Below, in pieces: positions 7,132 to 14,639 of a DNA stretch of 64,000 nucleotides. The notes beneath the pieces are model-generated. The model did no database searches and was not told the origin of the DNA. It was given only the letters and a program-made list of their open reading frames with translations. The position numbers and the translations under genes were made by a program. Location of the stretch: positions 1-64,000 of the forward strand of contig JBKQTE010000097.1 of assembly GCA_052143315.1 (NCBI GenBank), in the 5' to 3' direction. Origin of the DNA: DASZIT01 sp052143315 (GTDB lineage Bacteria; Actinomycetota; Acidimicrobiia; Acidimicrobiales; RAAP-2). Within the stretch, counting starts at the first letter, position 1, and the number at the start of each line of letters is the position of its first letter.

Positions 7132-8235
7132 TCAATCGCTCTTGAAGCGGCCAGCGAAGGCTCGGAGGGGGAGGTCGGCGCTGGTGATGCAGCCCGGTTC
7201 AGCGTCAACGACCGCTCGGACAGCATTGAGCGCCGGCATGCCGGTCACGGTCATGCCGACAGAGGCAAAGGCCTCCGGGGACGAGAAGTCGGTACCCGGC
7301 TTCGGAAAGATCATGTGCTTGCTGTAGATGCAAGGGTCGCCCTCGATCTTCGTGATGTAGCAGCCCTGGATGTCCCAGTGGGGATCCGTGTGCGGCGTCA
7401 TCTGCCATTCGAGGTGTATCTCGACCCGTGGCACGCCGTCCACGGTGCCGATGTACTTGACATAACAGCCACCGAGCGAGCCCTTCGGGAGCTGGTACCA
7501 GCCGAGGTCCACGTCCTTGATGCATCCGCCGAGTTCGTACTCGAAGCGGACCTCGTCGAGGTCGAGGCGGAAGCAATCGGCCATGAGGCGAACAGCGTCC
7601 TCGAAGACGCGAGTGTATTTCTCGAGCATGTGGGGGACCGCCGGGTCGTCAACCGGCCGACCGAAGCCCACCTCCGCCCATGTGTCGACGGAATGGTGAC
7701 ACGAAACGTCGACCGACTCGACACAGAGAACGTGCTCGATGTCGGCGACATCGGCCGAGTGGGCGATGGTAAGAATCTGCGCCAGGCCGGGGTTCATTCC
7801 GGTGCCGTAGAAGGTGGAGCCGCCTCGAAGACAAGCCGTCTCGATCAATTCCGACTCCTGCTTGCCCGACGGGTGAGGGTGATTGGCGTTCCGATGGTGA
7901 CCGGTGATCCAGTCGGCGGTGGTCACGACGTTGATGCCGGCCTCGAGTACCCGTTGGTAGAGATCGACGTCAGGGAACACGCCGTGGAAAGTGACGCAGT
8001 CGGGCTTCGCTGCGATGATCTCATCAACTGAGCCAGTGGCAATGACGCCGACCGGGTCCTGGCCCACGATCTCACCGACGTCCATTCCGACTTTCTCGGG
8101 GGAGTAGCAGTGCAGGCCAATGAGCTCGAGATCGGGATGACGTTGGATCCTCTTGATCATCTCACTGCCGACGTTTCCGGTGGCAACCTGGAATACCCGC
8201 ACTCTGTGGTCCACGTGCTGGTCTGAGTCCTTCAT
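7132..8235 (-). CDS. NAD(P)-binding dihydrodipicolinate-reductase-like / diaminopentanoate-dehydrogenase-like enzyme
   Basis: A 367-aa Rossmann-fold protein. It starts MKDSDQHVDHRVRVFQVATGNVGSEMIKRI, with the dinucleotide motif ATGNVG, then ELIGLHCYSPEKVGMDVGEI. This is typical of the actinobacterial DapB-like paralogues found in steroid and lipid catabolic clusters. It is much longer than true DapB (~250 aa) and is not expected to make lysine. The stop lies 10 bp before the oxygenase start. Its ATG overlaps the TetR stop by 4 bp (ATGA). The three genes are therefore one transcript. The reaction is unknown; a hydride transfer on a pathway intermediate is the most that can be said. Confidence 0.85.
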   Translation of the reverse strand: MKDSDQHVDHRVRVFQVATGNVGSEMIKRIQRHPDLELIGLHCYSPEKVGMDVGEIVGQDPVGVIATGSVDEIIAAKPDCVTFHGVFPDVDLYQRVLEAGINVVTTADWITGHHRNANHPHPSGKQESELIETACLRGGSTFYGTGMNPGLAQILTIAHSADVADIEHVLCVESVDVSCHHSVDTWAEVGFGRPVDDPAVPHMLEKYTRVFEDAVRLMADCFRLDLDEVRFEYELGGCIKDVDLGWYQLPKGSLGGCYVKYIGTVDGVPRVEIHLEWQMTPHTDPHWDIQGCYITKIEGDPCIYSKHMIFPKPGTDFSSPEAFASVGMTVTGMPALNAVRAVVDAEPGCITSADLPLRAFAGRFKSD

Positions 8236-8993
8236 CGGTTCTCCTTTGTCAGTTCATGATCGTGACCTGCCTCGTCACGAACAAACACACGCTGCCTTGC
8301 GAGCAGGTCGGATCTTTCGGATTCGCTCCCGCCGGGCGCCAGGTTCGACGTGGATTCGATTCGCGTGCTTCGGTCTGCTTCCCTCGCCAGTGAGTCGATT
8401 CCGGGACGAAGCCATCGAGTGAGGTACCCGCGCAGGCTCGGGCCACTTCGCGGAGGAGTTCCGGGATCGATCACGAACGACTGAATGGTTCGCAGAACGC
8501 ACTCGACCAGCTCGTCGAGCTCCGCCTCGCCCACTCCGAGACGTTGCCAGCTGACAAGAAAGCGGTCCACCAACGATCGCCCCAGGGCGATCGCGGTGGG
8601 AGACGTGAAGTCACGGCTGAGCACGCCGATCCGACGCGGGCTGAGCAGGAGCCCCAGCGAGGGCTCGCGTGGGAGCTGTTCCAACGTGAAGGCAACGCCC
8701 TCGACGACCGCTTCCGACACGGTCCAGTCGTGCCCGGTCAGGTGGGATTCAACCCGGCCGAGAAACGACGAGGCGTCTTCCGTGGCGGCGGCCATGAGCA
8801 GGTCGTCGGCCGTTCGGAAGTAGCGGTAGATGGTCTGTCGGGTCACGCCCACCTCGCGGGCAACCTCCGCGATGCCGACATCGCCGTCGCGCTCGATACA
8901 TGTGTGCGCGGCGCCCAAGATCCTCCGGATCGCCTCTTCGTCACCTCCAGGAGGTTTCCCGCGCCAACCGCGTCGTTGCATGGATAGCATCAT
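8232..8993 (-). CDS. TetR/AcrR-family transcriptional regulator, operon leader
   Basis: A 253-aa regulator. The HTH lies at about residues 20-65: AIRRILGAAHTCIERDG, then IAEVAREVGVTRQTIYRYFRTADDLL. It is first in the operon with the reductase-like and Rieske genes and overlaps the next gene by 4 bp. The ATG at 8993 falls within a perfect palindrome (8992-9012), so there is little room for a Shine-Dalgarno. Translation may be leaderless, or start a few codons later at the Met at 8990 or 8981. Autoregulation through the palindrome, and control of the divergent ferredoxin, are the simplest reading. Confidence 0.9.
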   Translation of the reverse strand: MMLSMQRRGWRGKPPGGDEEAIRRILGAAHTCIERDGDVGIAEVAREVGVTRQTIYRYFRTADDLLMAAATEDASSFLGRVESHLTGHDWTVSEAVVEGVAFTLEQLPREPSLGLLLSPRRIGVLSRDFTSPTAIALGRSLVDRFLVSWQRLGVGEAELDELVECVLRTIQSFVIDPGTPPRSGPSLRGYLTRWLRPGIDSLAREADRSTRIESTSNLAPGGSESERSDLLARQRVFVRDEAGHDHELTKENR

Positions 8994-9012
8994 ACAGATT
9001 CACAATCTGTAT
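8992..9012. promoter_or_regulatory. Perfect palindromic operator at the TetR start
   Basis: Arms ATACAGATT and AATCTGTAT are separated by CAC, a 9-bp perfect inverted repeat. It overlaps the first codon of the TetR gene. The size and symmetry suit a TetR-family dimer, and binding here would block its own operon. Confidence 0.65.
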
Positions 9013-9013
9013 G

Positions 9014-9035
9014 TACATAGTTGTAAAGTGTATGG
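9014..9035. promoter_or_regulatory. 22-bp control motif, copy 1
   Basis: TACATAGTTGT followed by AAAGTGTATGG. It shares 17 of 22 positions with 9278-9299 and is itself a loose inverted repeat (TACA...TGTA). It is adjacent to the palindrome and lies on the shared side of the TetR and ferredoxin genes. Confidence 0.45.
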
Positions 9036-9277
9036 TGGTGGGACCAGGTGGCGGACTCGAGCCCACTCCTCTTCGATCTCACCGGTGCCTCAGGAGTGAC
9101 GACCCTGGTCCGGCGGTACCCGTCCCCTGGTGGCGTGACTCGGACCTGTCCGCACCTTGGCGGCGGAGAGGCGGAAGTCGACGTACGACTGTCCGCGCCG
9201 ACATGCGGCCTCGACTCCCCAATGGAAGCCCACTCATGAAGCGCTCTTGCTGTTGGACAGGAGTCCAGACTGCTGTC

Positions 9278-9299
9278 TACACAGTTGTCGAATGTACGG
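9278..9299. promoter_or_regulatory. 22-bp control motif, copy 2, upstream of the ferredoxin
   Basis: TACACAGTTGT followed by CGAATGTACGG, ending about 30 bp before the ferredoxin ATG. Its likeness to 9014-9035 suggests that one regulator binds both and couples the ferredoxin to the divergent oxygenase operon. The DNA between the two motifs (9036-9277) shows no gene I can support. Confidence 0.45.
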
Positions 9300-9330
9300 A
9301 TCGTCTGGCGAGCGAGGGGAGCAACCGGTC

Positions 9331-9564
9331 ATGAAGGTCTCGATTGATCACGATCTCTGTACCGGAGACGGGCTTTGCGAGGAGATCGCACCGGCAGTCT
9401 TCGTTCTCTTCGATGACGGGATCGCCTACGTCAAAGAGGGTGACGAGGTCCTACGAGGCAACAACGGAATCGACGAAGTCGCAGGGGTGCCGAGCGAGCT
9501 CGAAGGCGCTGTCGTCGAAGCGTCAGAGCAGTGCCCCGGTGAATGCATCTTCGTCGAGTCATGA
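9331..9564 (+). CDS. [3Fe-4S]-type ferredoxin, P450 redox partner type
   Basis: A 77-aa acidic electron carrier. It starts MKVSIDHDLCTGDGLCEEIAP, with Cys10 and Cys16 in the CxGxGxC form, and ends with CPGEC (Cys68). This CX5C...CP pattern is that of single-cluster 3Fe-4S ferredoxins that serve bacterial P450s. A further Cys72 is present. The start at 9331 has GAGGGGAG upstream. The longer in-frame reading from 9157 adds no conserved sequence. The likely partner is the P450 at 596-1867 or an oxygenase elsewhere. The upstream 22-bp motif links it to the TetR operon. Confidence 0.88.
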   Translation: MKVSIDHDLCTGDGLCEEIAPAVFVLFDDGIAYVKEGDEVLRGNNGIDEVAGVPSELEGAVVEASEQCPGECIFVES

Positions 9565-9639
9565 GGGTTGGTACCGCCGCTTCGATTGCTCGTGACGAGA
9601 GCGGATTCACCCGCCTAGACTTCGTCTCGAGATATCGAA

Positions 9640-9798
9640 CCCGCAGCCCCAAGTTTCTGGTGACCGCAGCCTTGAACTGCCCGTGGAGGTGCTGCTCGCG
9701 CTGGCTCGGCCACTGCCTCCGCACGAGGAAATGGTCATCGAGGATCTCACGCCTGACGAGGGCGCAGAATTCCTCTCCGCGCTTCGAGGGTGACGGCC
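9640..9798 (+). pseudogene. C-terminal fragment of a small unidentified protein
   Basis: One plus-strand frame reads DRSLELPVEVLLALARPLPPH, then EEMVIEDLTPDEGAEFLSALRG and a stop at 9798. The composition is that of a genuine acidic C-terminus, rather like small antitoxin-type proteins, but there is no plausible start: an in-frame TGA lies at ~9592. I do not recognise the family. The rest of 9565-10010 holds nothing identifiable. Long antisense readings there look like high-GC artefacts. Confidence 0.25.
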
Positions 9799-10010
9799 CG
9801 GCCCGACCGTGGGCCTGTCGCGTTGGGTTGAAGGTGTTGCCAATCGTCGGAACAAGCCGAGGTGGCGACTGGGGGGATCGAGCACACGTTGACCCGCCTC
9901 TCGCAATCCTGCACTGCCACACCCGGGCCTGACCGAACGATGACGCCAGGACACCCGGCCAATCCGGGTCCCGGGAACAGAAAGCCACAGGGAGAGCACC
10001 GAGCGGGAGC

Positions 10011-11960
10011 GTGGACTTGACCATGATGCATTCCACCCAGAAGAACGTCGAACGGTTTCGCGCTTTGGGCGCCCGGGTATCGATTGTCGGTGCCACGATC
10101 CCCGTGGCCGCAGGGAGCCTCGTGGGACTGAGTCTCCTGACTGCCACACCGGCATCTGCCCAAGAGATCACGAACCTGAACGTGGTGTTCAGCATCCCCA
10201 TCTTCGGCACCTACGGGCAGCAGTCGGAGGGCATGGCCGGTGACGCGCCGGCCACCGTGGCGTCGGGTGCGAACTTCACGACGACGTTCACTCCGGCATT
10301 CGTGACACCGCCGATCCTCGACGTGGACACCGGAGTGTCGTTTTCGGCGGATTCGGTTCAGGGCATCACCTACATCATCCCGATCCCGGCCGGTGCCGCT
10401 TACGTATCGTCGTCGGTCTCTGGTGACGTGACGTGGACGGGCGGACCGTCGAGCTTGCCGAGCGGTTCCGTGCCGCTCACGGCCACCTACTGCACGGCCA
10501 ATGGGGCCGGGTGCACGGCGACGGCCACCTCTTCCACCTTCGAGGGGAGCACCACCACGCCCTACCTCGAACTGGCAACACCGGGGGAAGGTGCATCATC
10601 AGCAATCGCGCCCGATGAGCTTCCTGTGAATACCTGCACCGACATCCTTGTATGTTCCAACGCCATCCTCACGTTCCCCACCGTCTCTGTTGTCTTGACC
10701 GCCACCGGTGCGCCAGGTTCGACCATCCAACCGTCCGTGTCCGAGTACGACGCCACGAACAACCTCTGCTCCCCACTCGTGCTGACGCAGGAGATCGAAG
10801 CATGGCCGGCTGCCCTGCTCACCGTGGCACAGGAAGCACCGGGTCAGCCGCTGCCGCCACCGCTCATGACGCCCTTGTCGACGACGACCATCACGGCACC
10901 GGCCCCGACGATCACGTCGATCAGTCCGCGCGAAGGCGCCGTTCCCTGTGGTGCGACAGTGACGATCACCGGGACCAACCTGGGCGGTGCGACGGCGGTG
11001 GACTTCGGCACGAACGCGGCAACGATCACCGCGGACTCGGCCACATCGATCACGGTCATCAGTCCCCCAGGGGACCCAGGTGAGGTCGAGGTCACCGTCA
11101 CGACGCCCGGTGGTACCGGCAACGCTGGGGTGTACACCTATCTCGCTGCACCGCCCGTGATCACCTTGGTGAGCCCGAGGAGCGGCAGTACCGCCGGGGG
11201 CACGGTGGTCACGATCAGCGGATCTGTCTTCAACTGCGGTACCACGGCGGTGGACTTCGGTTCCATACCGGCGACGTCCTTCACGGTGAACAGCGACCAG
11301 TCGATCACCGCAGTCAGTCCCCCGGAGCCCGCGGGTACTGTCGGAATCACCGTCACGTCAGCCGTCGTCGGCACCATATCCGGCATCGACATTGCTGCGG
11401 GGACCTACACCTACGTCTCGCCACCGGCGATCACCGCACTGAGCCCGACCAGCGGTCCGGTCGCCGGCGGCACTTCGGTGACGATCTCCGGCACCGGCCT
11501 TTCCGGAGCAACTGCTGTCGACTTCGGCACGACGGCCGGCACGATCACCGCGGATACGGCCACCTCGATCACCGTGACCAGCCCTCCAGGATCTTCCGGT
11601 GCCGTGAGCGTCACCGTCACGACCCCTGGTGGGCTGAGCAACGCCGAGACGTACACGTTCGTGGCACCGTCGACCGGGAAGGCTCCGGTGGTGAAGCTAG
11701 TGTTCCCGAAGTCGGGATCGACGGCCGGTGGACGGCTCGTGCTCATCGAGGGAAGCAACTTCACAGGAGCGACATCGGTGGTCTTCGGCCTCGAGCCGGC
11801 GCTCTTCCTGGTGCTCACGCCGAATTGGATCGTCGCACTGTCGCCGTCGGCTCCGGCGGGCACTTGCGACATCACGGTGACCACGCCTTCCGGCACGAGT
11901 GCCACGAGCATTTCCGGCGAGTACACCTATGTTGGAGCACCCCGTCGATCACGTCACTGA
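10011..11960 (+). CDS. Secreted protein with IPT/TIG immunoglobulin-like repeats, C-terminally frameshifted
   Basis: A 649-aa exported protein. A signal peptide is clear: a basic N-terminus, a hydrophobic stretch (IVGATIPVAAGSLVGLSLL) and a cleavage-like ASAQEI. Residues ~50-290 form an unrecognised beta-rich domain with several Cys. From ~300 onward there are four IPT/TIG repeats of ~85 aa, each opening with ITxxSPxxGxxxGGxxVTIxGxxxxGATAVDFG and ending in VTVTTPGG. They occur at about 303-382, 383-468, 469-553 and 558-643. Such repeats make stalks or adhesive surfaces. The start is the GTG at 10011 or the ATG at 10023. At ~11940 the frame breaks and a fifth repeat continues in another frame. 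No partner gene is evident; it lies upstream of the toxin genes inside the putative element. Confidence 0.8.
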   Translation: MDLTMMHSTQKNVERFRALGARVSIVGATIPVAAGSLVGLSLLTATPASAQEITNLNVVFSIPIFGTYGQQSEGMAGDAPATVASGANFTTTFTPAFVTPPILDVDTGVSFSADSVQGITYIIPIPAGAAYVSSSVSGDVTWTGGPSSLPSGSVPLTATYCTANGAGCTATATSSTFEGSTTTPYLELATPGEGASSAIAPDELPVNTCTDILVCSNAILTFPTVSVVLTATGAPGSTIQPSVSEYDATNNLCSPLVLTQEIEAWPAALLTVAQEAPGQPLPPPLMTPLSTTTITAPAPTITSISPREGAVPCGATVTITGTNLGGATAVDFGTNAATITADSATSITVISPPGDPGEVEVTVTTPGGTGNAGVYTYLAAPPVITLVSPRSGSTAGGTVVTISGSVFNCGTTAVDFGSIPATSFTVNSDQSITAVSPPEPAGTVGITVTSAVVGTISGIDIAAGTYTYVSPPAITALSPTSGPVAGGTSVTISGTGLSGATAVDFGTTAGTITADTATSITVTSPPGSSGAVSVTVTTPGGLSNAETYTFVAPSTGKAPVVKLVFPKSGSTAGGRLVLIEGSNFTGATSVVFGLEPALFLVLTPNWIVALSPSAPAGTCDITVTTPSGTSATSISGEYTYVGAPRRSRH

Positions 11961-12169
11961 GCACCTGCTCCAGCAGCCCCACCGGAGGGGCGATGGTGAC
12001 GATCATCGGGACCATCCTCGGCGGTGCGACGGCAGTGGACTTCGGTTGGGCTGCAACGACGATCACCGCGGACAGCGCCATGTCGATCACGGTGACGACC
12101 CCGCAGGGGAAGGCGGGCCTTGTCGCGGTGACCGTCACGACGGCCACGGTGGCCCCGGCTCCTGATTGA
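11941..12169 (+). pseudogene. Frameshifted fifth IPT/TIG repeat of the preceding gene
   Basis: Directly after EYTYVGAP the original frame runs into RRSRH-stop. The shifted frame gives SITSLSTCSSSPTGGAMVTI, then ILGGATAVDFG, TITADSAMSITVTT and VTVTTATVAPAPD, a clear continuation of the repeat series. A one-base loss or two-base gain near 11940-11945 restores one protein of about 725 aa. It may be a real mutation or a sequencing error. Confidence 0.7.
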
Positions 12170-12517
12170 CACTTTCCAGACGCGGCTCCGGTACCTGGGC
12201 GACAGTGGTTCCGGTACGTGCTTGACACCTCACGCCTCCAGCCACCTTCGTTGGTGGACGGGTCTGGAAGGGTCTGGTCTCGTCCCATGAGGCAGGCTTA
12301 CTGTCATCAGCGGACATTTGGATTGCCACCACCTTGCCCTCCCACTCGATCCGGCCGGCACCGTGCTGGAGCCGCCGGGGCCGAGGGGGGCCAAGATCAC
12401 CGGCTTGGCCAACGGAACGACCTCCGGGACCAACCCCGCCCGCCCATCAGGGCCTTGGTGGTCCTCCCCCGAACGGCCCATTCAGCGCCGCCCAGTCCGT
12501 CCGTGGGAGGCTGAACC
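12170..12517. other. Intergenic stretch without a recognisable gene
   Basis: It holds two TGACAC hexamers (near 12167 and 12222) and two close copies of the core TCCGGTAC around 12190-12220, but no protein I recognise. It probably carries the promoter of the membrane protein at 12518. Confidence 0.4.
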
Positions 12518-13654
12518 ATGGTTGTCGGTCGTGACCTGGCGGCGGCGGTTGGTGTACTCCTGATCATCGTCGCCGGATGGAGTGTGATCGGCACGCTCGT
12601 CGTCCCACGACGGATCCGCAGCCGGCTTGCCCGAGCTGTCGCCATCACCGTTGATGCGACCTTCCATTTCGTCGCCGATCACTTCGATTCCTACGAGACG
12701 CGCGATCGGCTTCTGGCCGCCCAGGCCCCGATTCAACTCATTCTGCAGATTGTCGTGTGGCTGGCGGTCTTCGAGCTCGGCTTTGCACTGCTGCTGTGGC
12801 CGTCCATGGGCGCTGCGGGTCTGTCCGGTGCGTTCCAACTAGCTGGCTCCTCGCTGTGCACGCTGGGGTACTTGGCGCCCCACAATGGCGCTCCCGCGGT
12901 ACTGGCCGACTTCGCGGCCCTCGTCGGTCTGGGCACGGTGGCCCTCCAGATCGGCTACCTCCCCACCCTCTATGCCGCCTTCAACCGGCGCGAAGGGCTT
13001 GTGACGATGCTGGACTCCCGAGCCGGGGTTCCCTCCTGGGGTCCCGAACTGCTGGCCCGTACCCACTTCGGCTTGGGTTCTGGGGTCTCGGCCATGGGCG
13101 AGCTGCCAGGGCTGTTTGAAGAATGGGAGCGCTGGTCGGCCGACGTGTGCGAGAGCCACGCCACGTACCTTCCTCTCGTCAACTTCCGCTCCGCGAGACC
13201 GCTCTCCTCGTGGGTGACCGCGCAGTTGGCCGTGCTCGATGGTGCCGCTCTCTATTTGTCGCTGGTACCCGACGCTCCTGGCGCGGTTTCGGCCCGTCTG
13301 TGTCTGCGTGGTGGCTTTACCTGCCTCACGACCCTTGCCCGTGCGCGTGGTTTCGCCATCCCCGACGAGGCAGATCCAAATGATGGTATCGCCCTCACTT
13401 ATGAGGAGTTCGTCGAGGCCATCGACCGCTTGGCGAGCGTGGACTTCCCCCTCGAGCGCTCGAACGAGGAGGCGTGGCTCGACTTCGTAGGTTGGCGGGT
13501 CAACTACGAGGCGGCGGCCTACGCCATCGCCCGAGCGGTCGACGCCCCCCCGGCGCTATGGTCGGGACCTCGTCGACACCCCATCCCCACGATCCCGCCG
13601 CTTCGGCCGGCGGTCCTGCGAGCTGGCAAGCCGCCCCCGAAGACACCGGAATAG
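12518..13654 (+). CDS. Conserved membrane protein with an ion-channel-like pore segment
   Basis: A 378-aa protein. Hydrophobic segments lie at about residues 9-28 (AAAVGVLLIIVAGWSVIGTLV), 72-93 (PIQLILQIVVWLAVFELGFALLLW) and 128-150. Between the second and third is a re-entrant-like loop, FQLAGSSLCTLGYLAP, which resembles the pore loop (T-x-G-[YF]) of two-TM potassium-channel proteins. The C-terminal ~220 aa are soluble, with Trp/Glu-rich helices (FEEWERWSADVCESH). Actinobacterial proteins of this form are usually annotated as hypothetical or ion-channel family. Start ATG at 12518. Channel function is an inference from the loop alone. No operon partner is visible. Confidence 0.7.
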   Translation: MVVGRDLAAAVGVLLIIVAGWSVIGTLVVPRRIRSRLARAVAITVDATFHFVADHFDSYETRDRLLAAQAPIQLILQIVVWLAVFELGFALLLWPSMGAAGLSGAFQLAGSSLCTLGYLAPHNGAPAVLADFAALVGLGTVALQIGYLPTLYAAFNRREGLVTMLDSRAGVPSWGPELLARTHFGLGSGVSAMGELPGLFEEWERWSADVCESHATYLPLVNFRSARPLSSWVTAQLAVLDGAALYLSLVPDAPGAVSARLCLRGGFTCLTTLARARGFAIPDEADPNDGIALTYEEFVEAIDRLASVDFPLERSNEEAWLDFVGWRVNYEAAAYAIARAVDAPPALWSGPRRHPIPTIPPLRPAVLRAGKPPPKTPE

Positions 13655-13847
13655 AGCGGGAGAGCTTGTCGGTCCGGATGATGACGGCATCCCCGGCTGA
13701 CCAAGGCCAGGTCACGGGTGTCGGCGAGGGGGTCTTCCGACTCTCCACCGAGGACGGGTGCCCAATGAGGTTGTATCCTCGCAGTTCGATCAGGAGGTTG
13801 TTCCATGGCAGAGAACGTCCATGACGACGAGGCGTCCTTTTAGCGTG

Positions 13848-14035
13848 ATGAGCAAGCGTCGACGTGGCTATCCCAGTGAGACCAAGGTCAAGCGGGGCGA
13901 TCGTGTGGTCCACGGAATTGAGGAGTCCATTCGAGAAGCTTGGCCGCGGAGATCTCTGTCCATACGGTTCGGGATGCCGCATTGAAGAAGTGCTGTCTGA
14001 GAAGCGGGACACGAACGCTCGTCAGCGACATGACC
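13848..14035 (+). pseudogene. Decayed small SEC-C metal-binding protein gene
   Basis: The plus strand starts at ATG 13848 with SKRRRGYPSETKVKRGDRVVHG. After a frameshift near 13920 it continues EKLGRGDLCPYGSGCRIEE. Intact relatives read ...KRGDRVVHGxKELxEKLGRNDxCPCGSGRRFKxCC. Here the frame is broken, the second Cys of CPCGSG is Tyr and the final Cys pair is missing, so metal binding is lost. The flanks 13655-13847 hold no recognisable gene. Confidence 0.6.
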
Positions 14036-14639
14036 CCCACACAAACCTCCAGCTGACTGCCTACTTCTTCGCCAGGGCTCCAGAGGATGCCTGTTCGGCG
14101 CTCGCTGGGAGCCGGCAGGGTGGCCGTGCAGGGTGTCCTCATGCGTGGCTGCGGGCAGGCCCGCCGGCACTGGCGATCGGCATACACGATCCGTGCGGGT
14201 CAGGCGTCCTGGGAACATCTCCGCCGCGCACATGAGGGCCCCGGTATGTAGCCAAGAGAAGAGCGTCCTGGGTGAACGGGGAGTGAACTCCGGCACCGAT
14301 GGTCACGCCACCTTTGGTTACGCCGTGGAGGAGAAGAACGGGGCAGTCCTCACCACCGTTAAGCGGGTGAATTCACCCTGGACAATGTTATGAGTAGACG
14401 ATTAGGCTAACTTTGCGGTTCACCAGTAGATGCGACAAATTATTGCAATTGGAACGCATAAAGATGCCGATTCCACCGCAGCGCGTGAGGAAGGTTGCAC
14501 CTGGTAGGGCCCCATCGCGTGGCCGGTAGTAATTGAAACACTTACGCAAATATCACTGCTGACAGCGCCGAGCTATCGCATCGTTCCCGCACCTGCCGGT
14601 ACTGAGAATGGCGACCCGGCCGGCGGAGAAAGGCAAGCT
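14036..14639. other. Long leader region of the toxin genes, partly AT-rich
   Basis: No gene is supported here. From about 14380 to 14560 the base composition changes to unusually AT-rich for this window (for example TAGACGATTAGGCTAAC and ACAAATTATTGCAATTGG). This suggests the control region of the Tc toxin operon or a junction of different origin. I cannot assign -35/-10 boxes with confidence. Confidence 0.5.

Noticed and set aside
9431..10210. A 259-aa minus-strand frame across the ferredoxin end and IPT start
   Set aside because: No recognisable motif; it overlaps two supported genes and has Arg/Pro-rich composition.
12160..12235. Repeated TGACAC and TCCGGTAC motifs as possible transposon ends
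   Set aside because: No transposase or matching inverted end is found nearby; the motifs are short enough to be chance.
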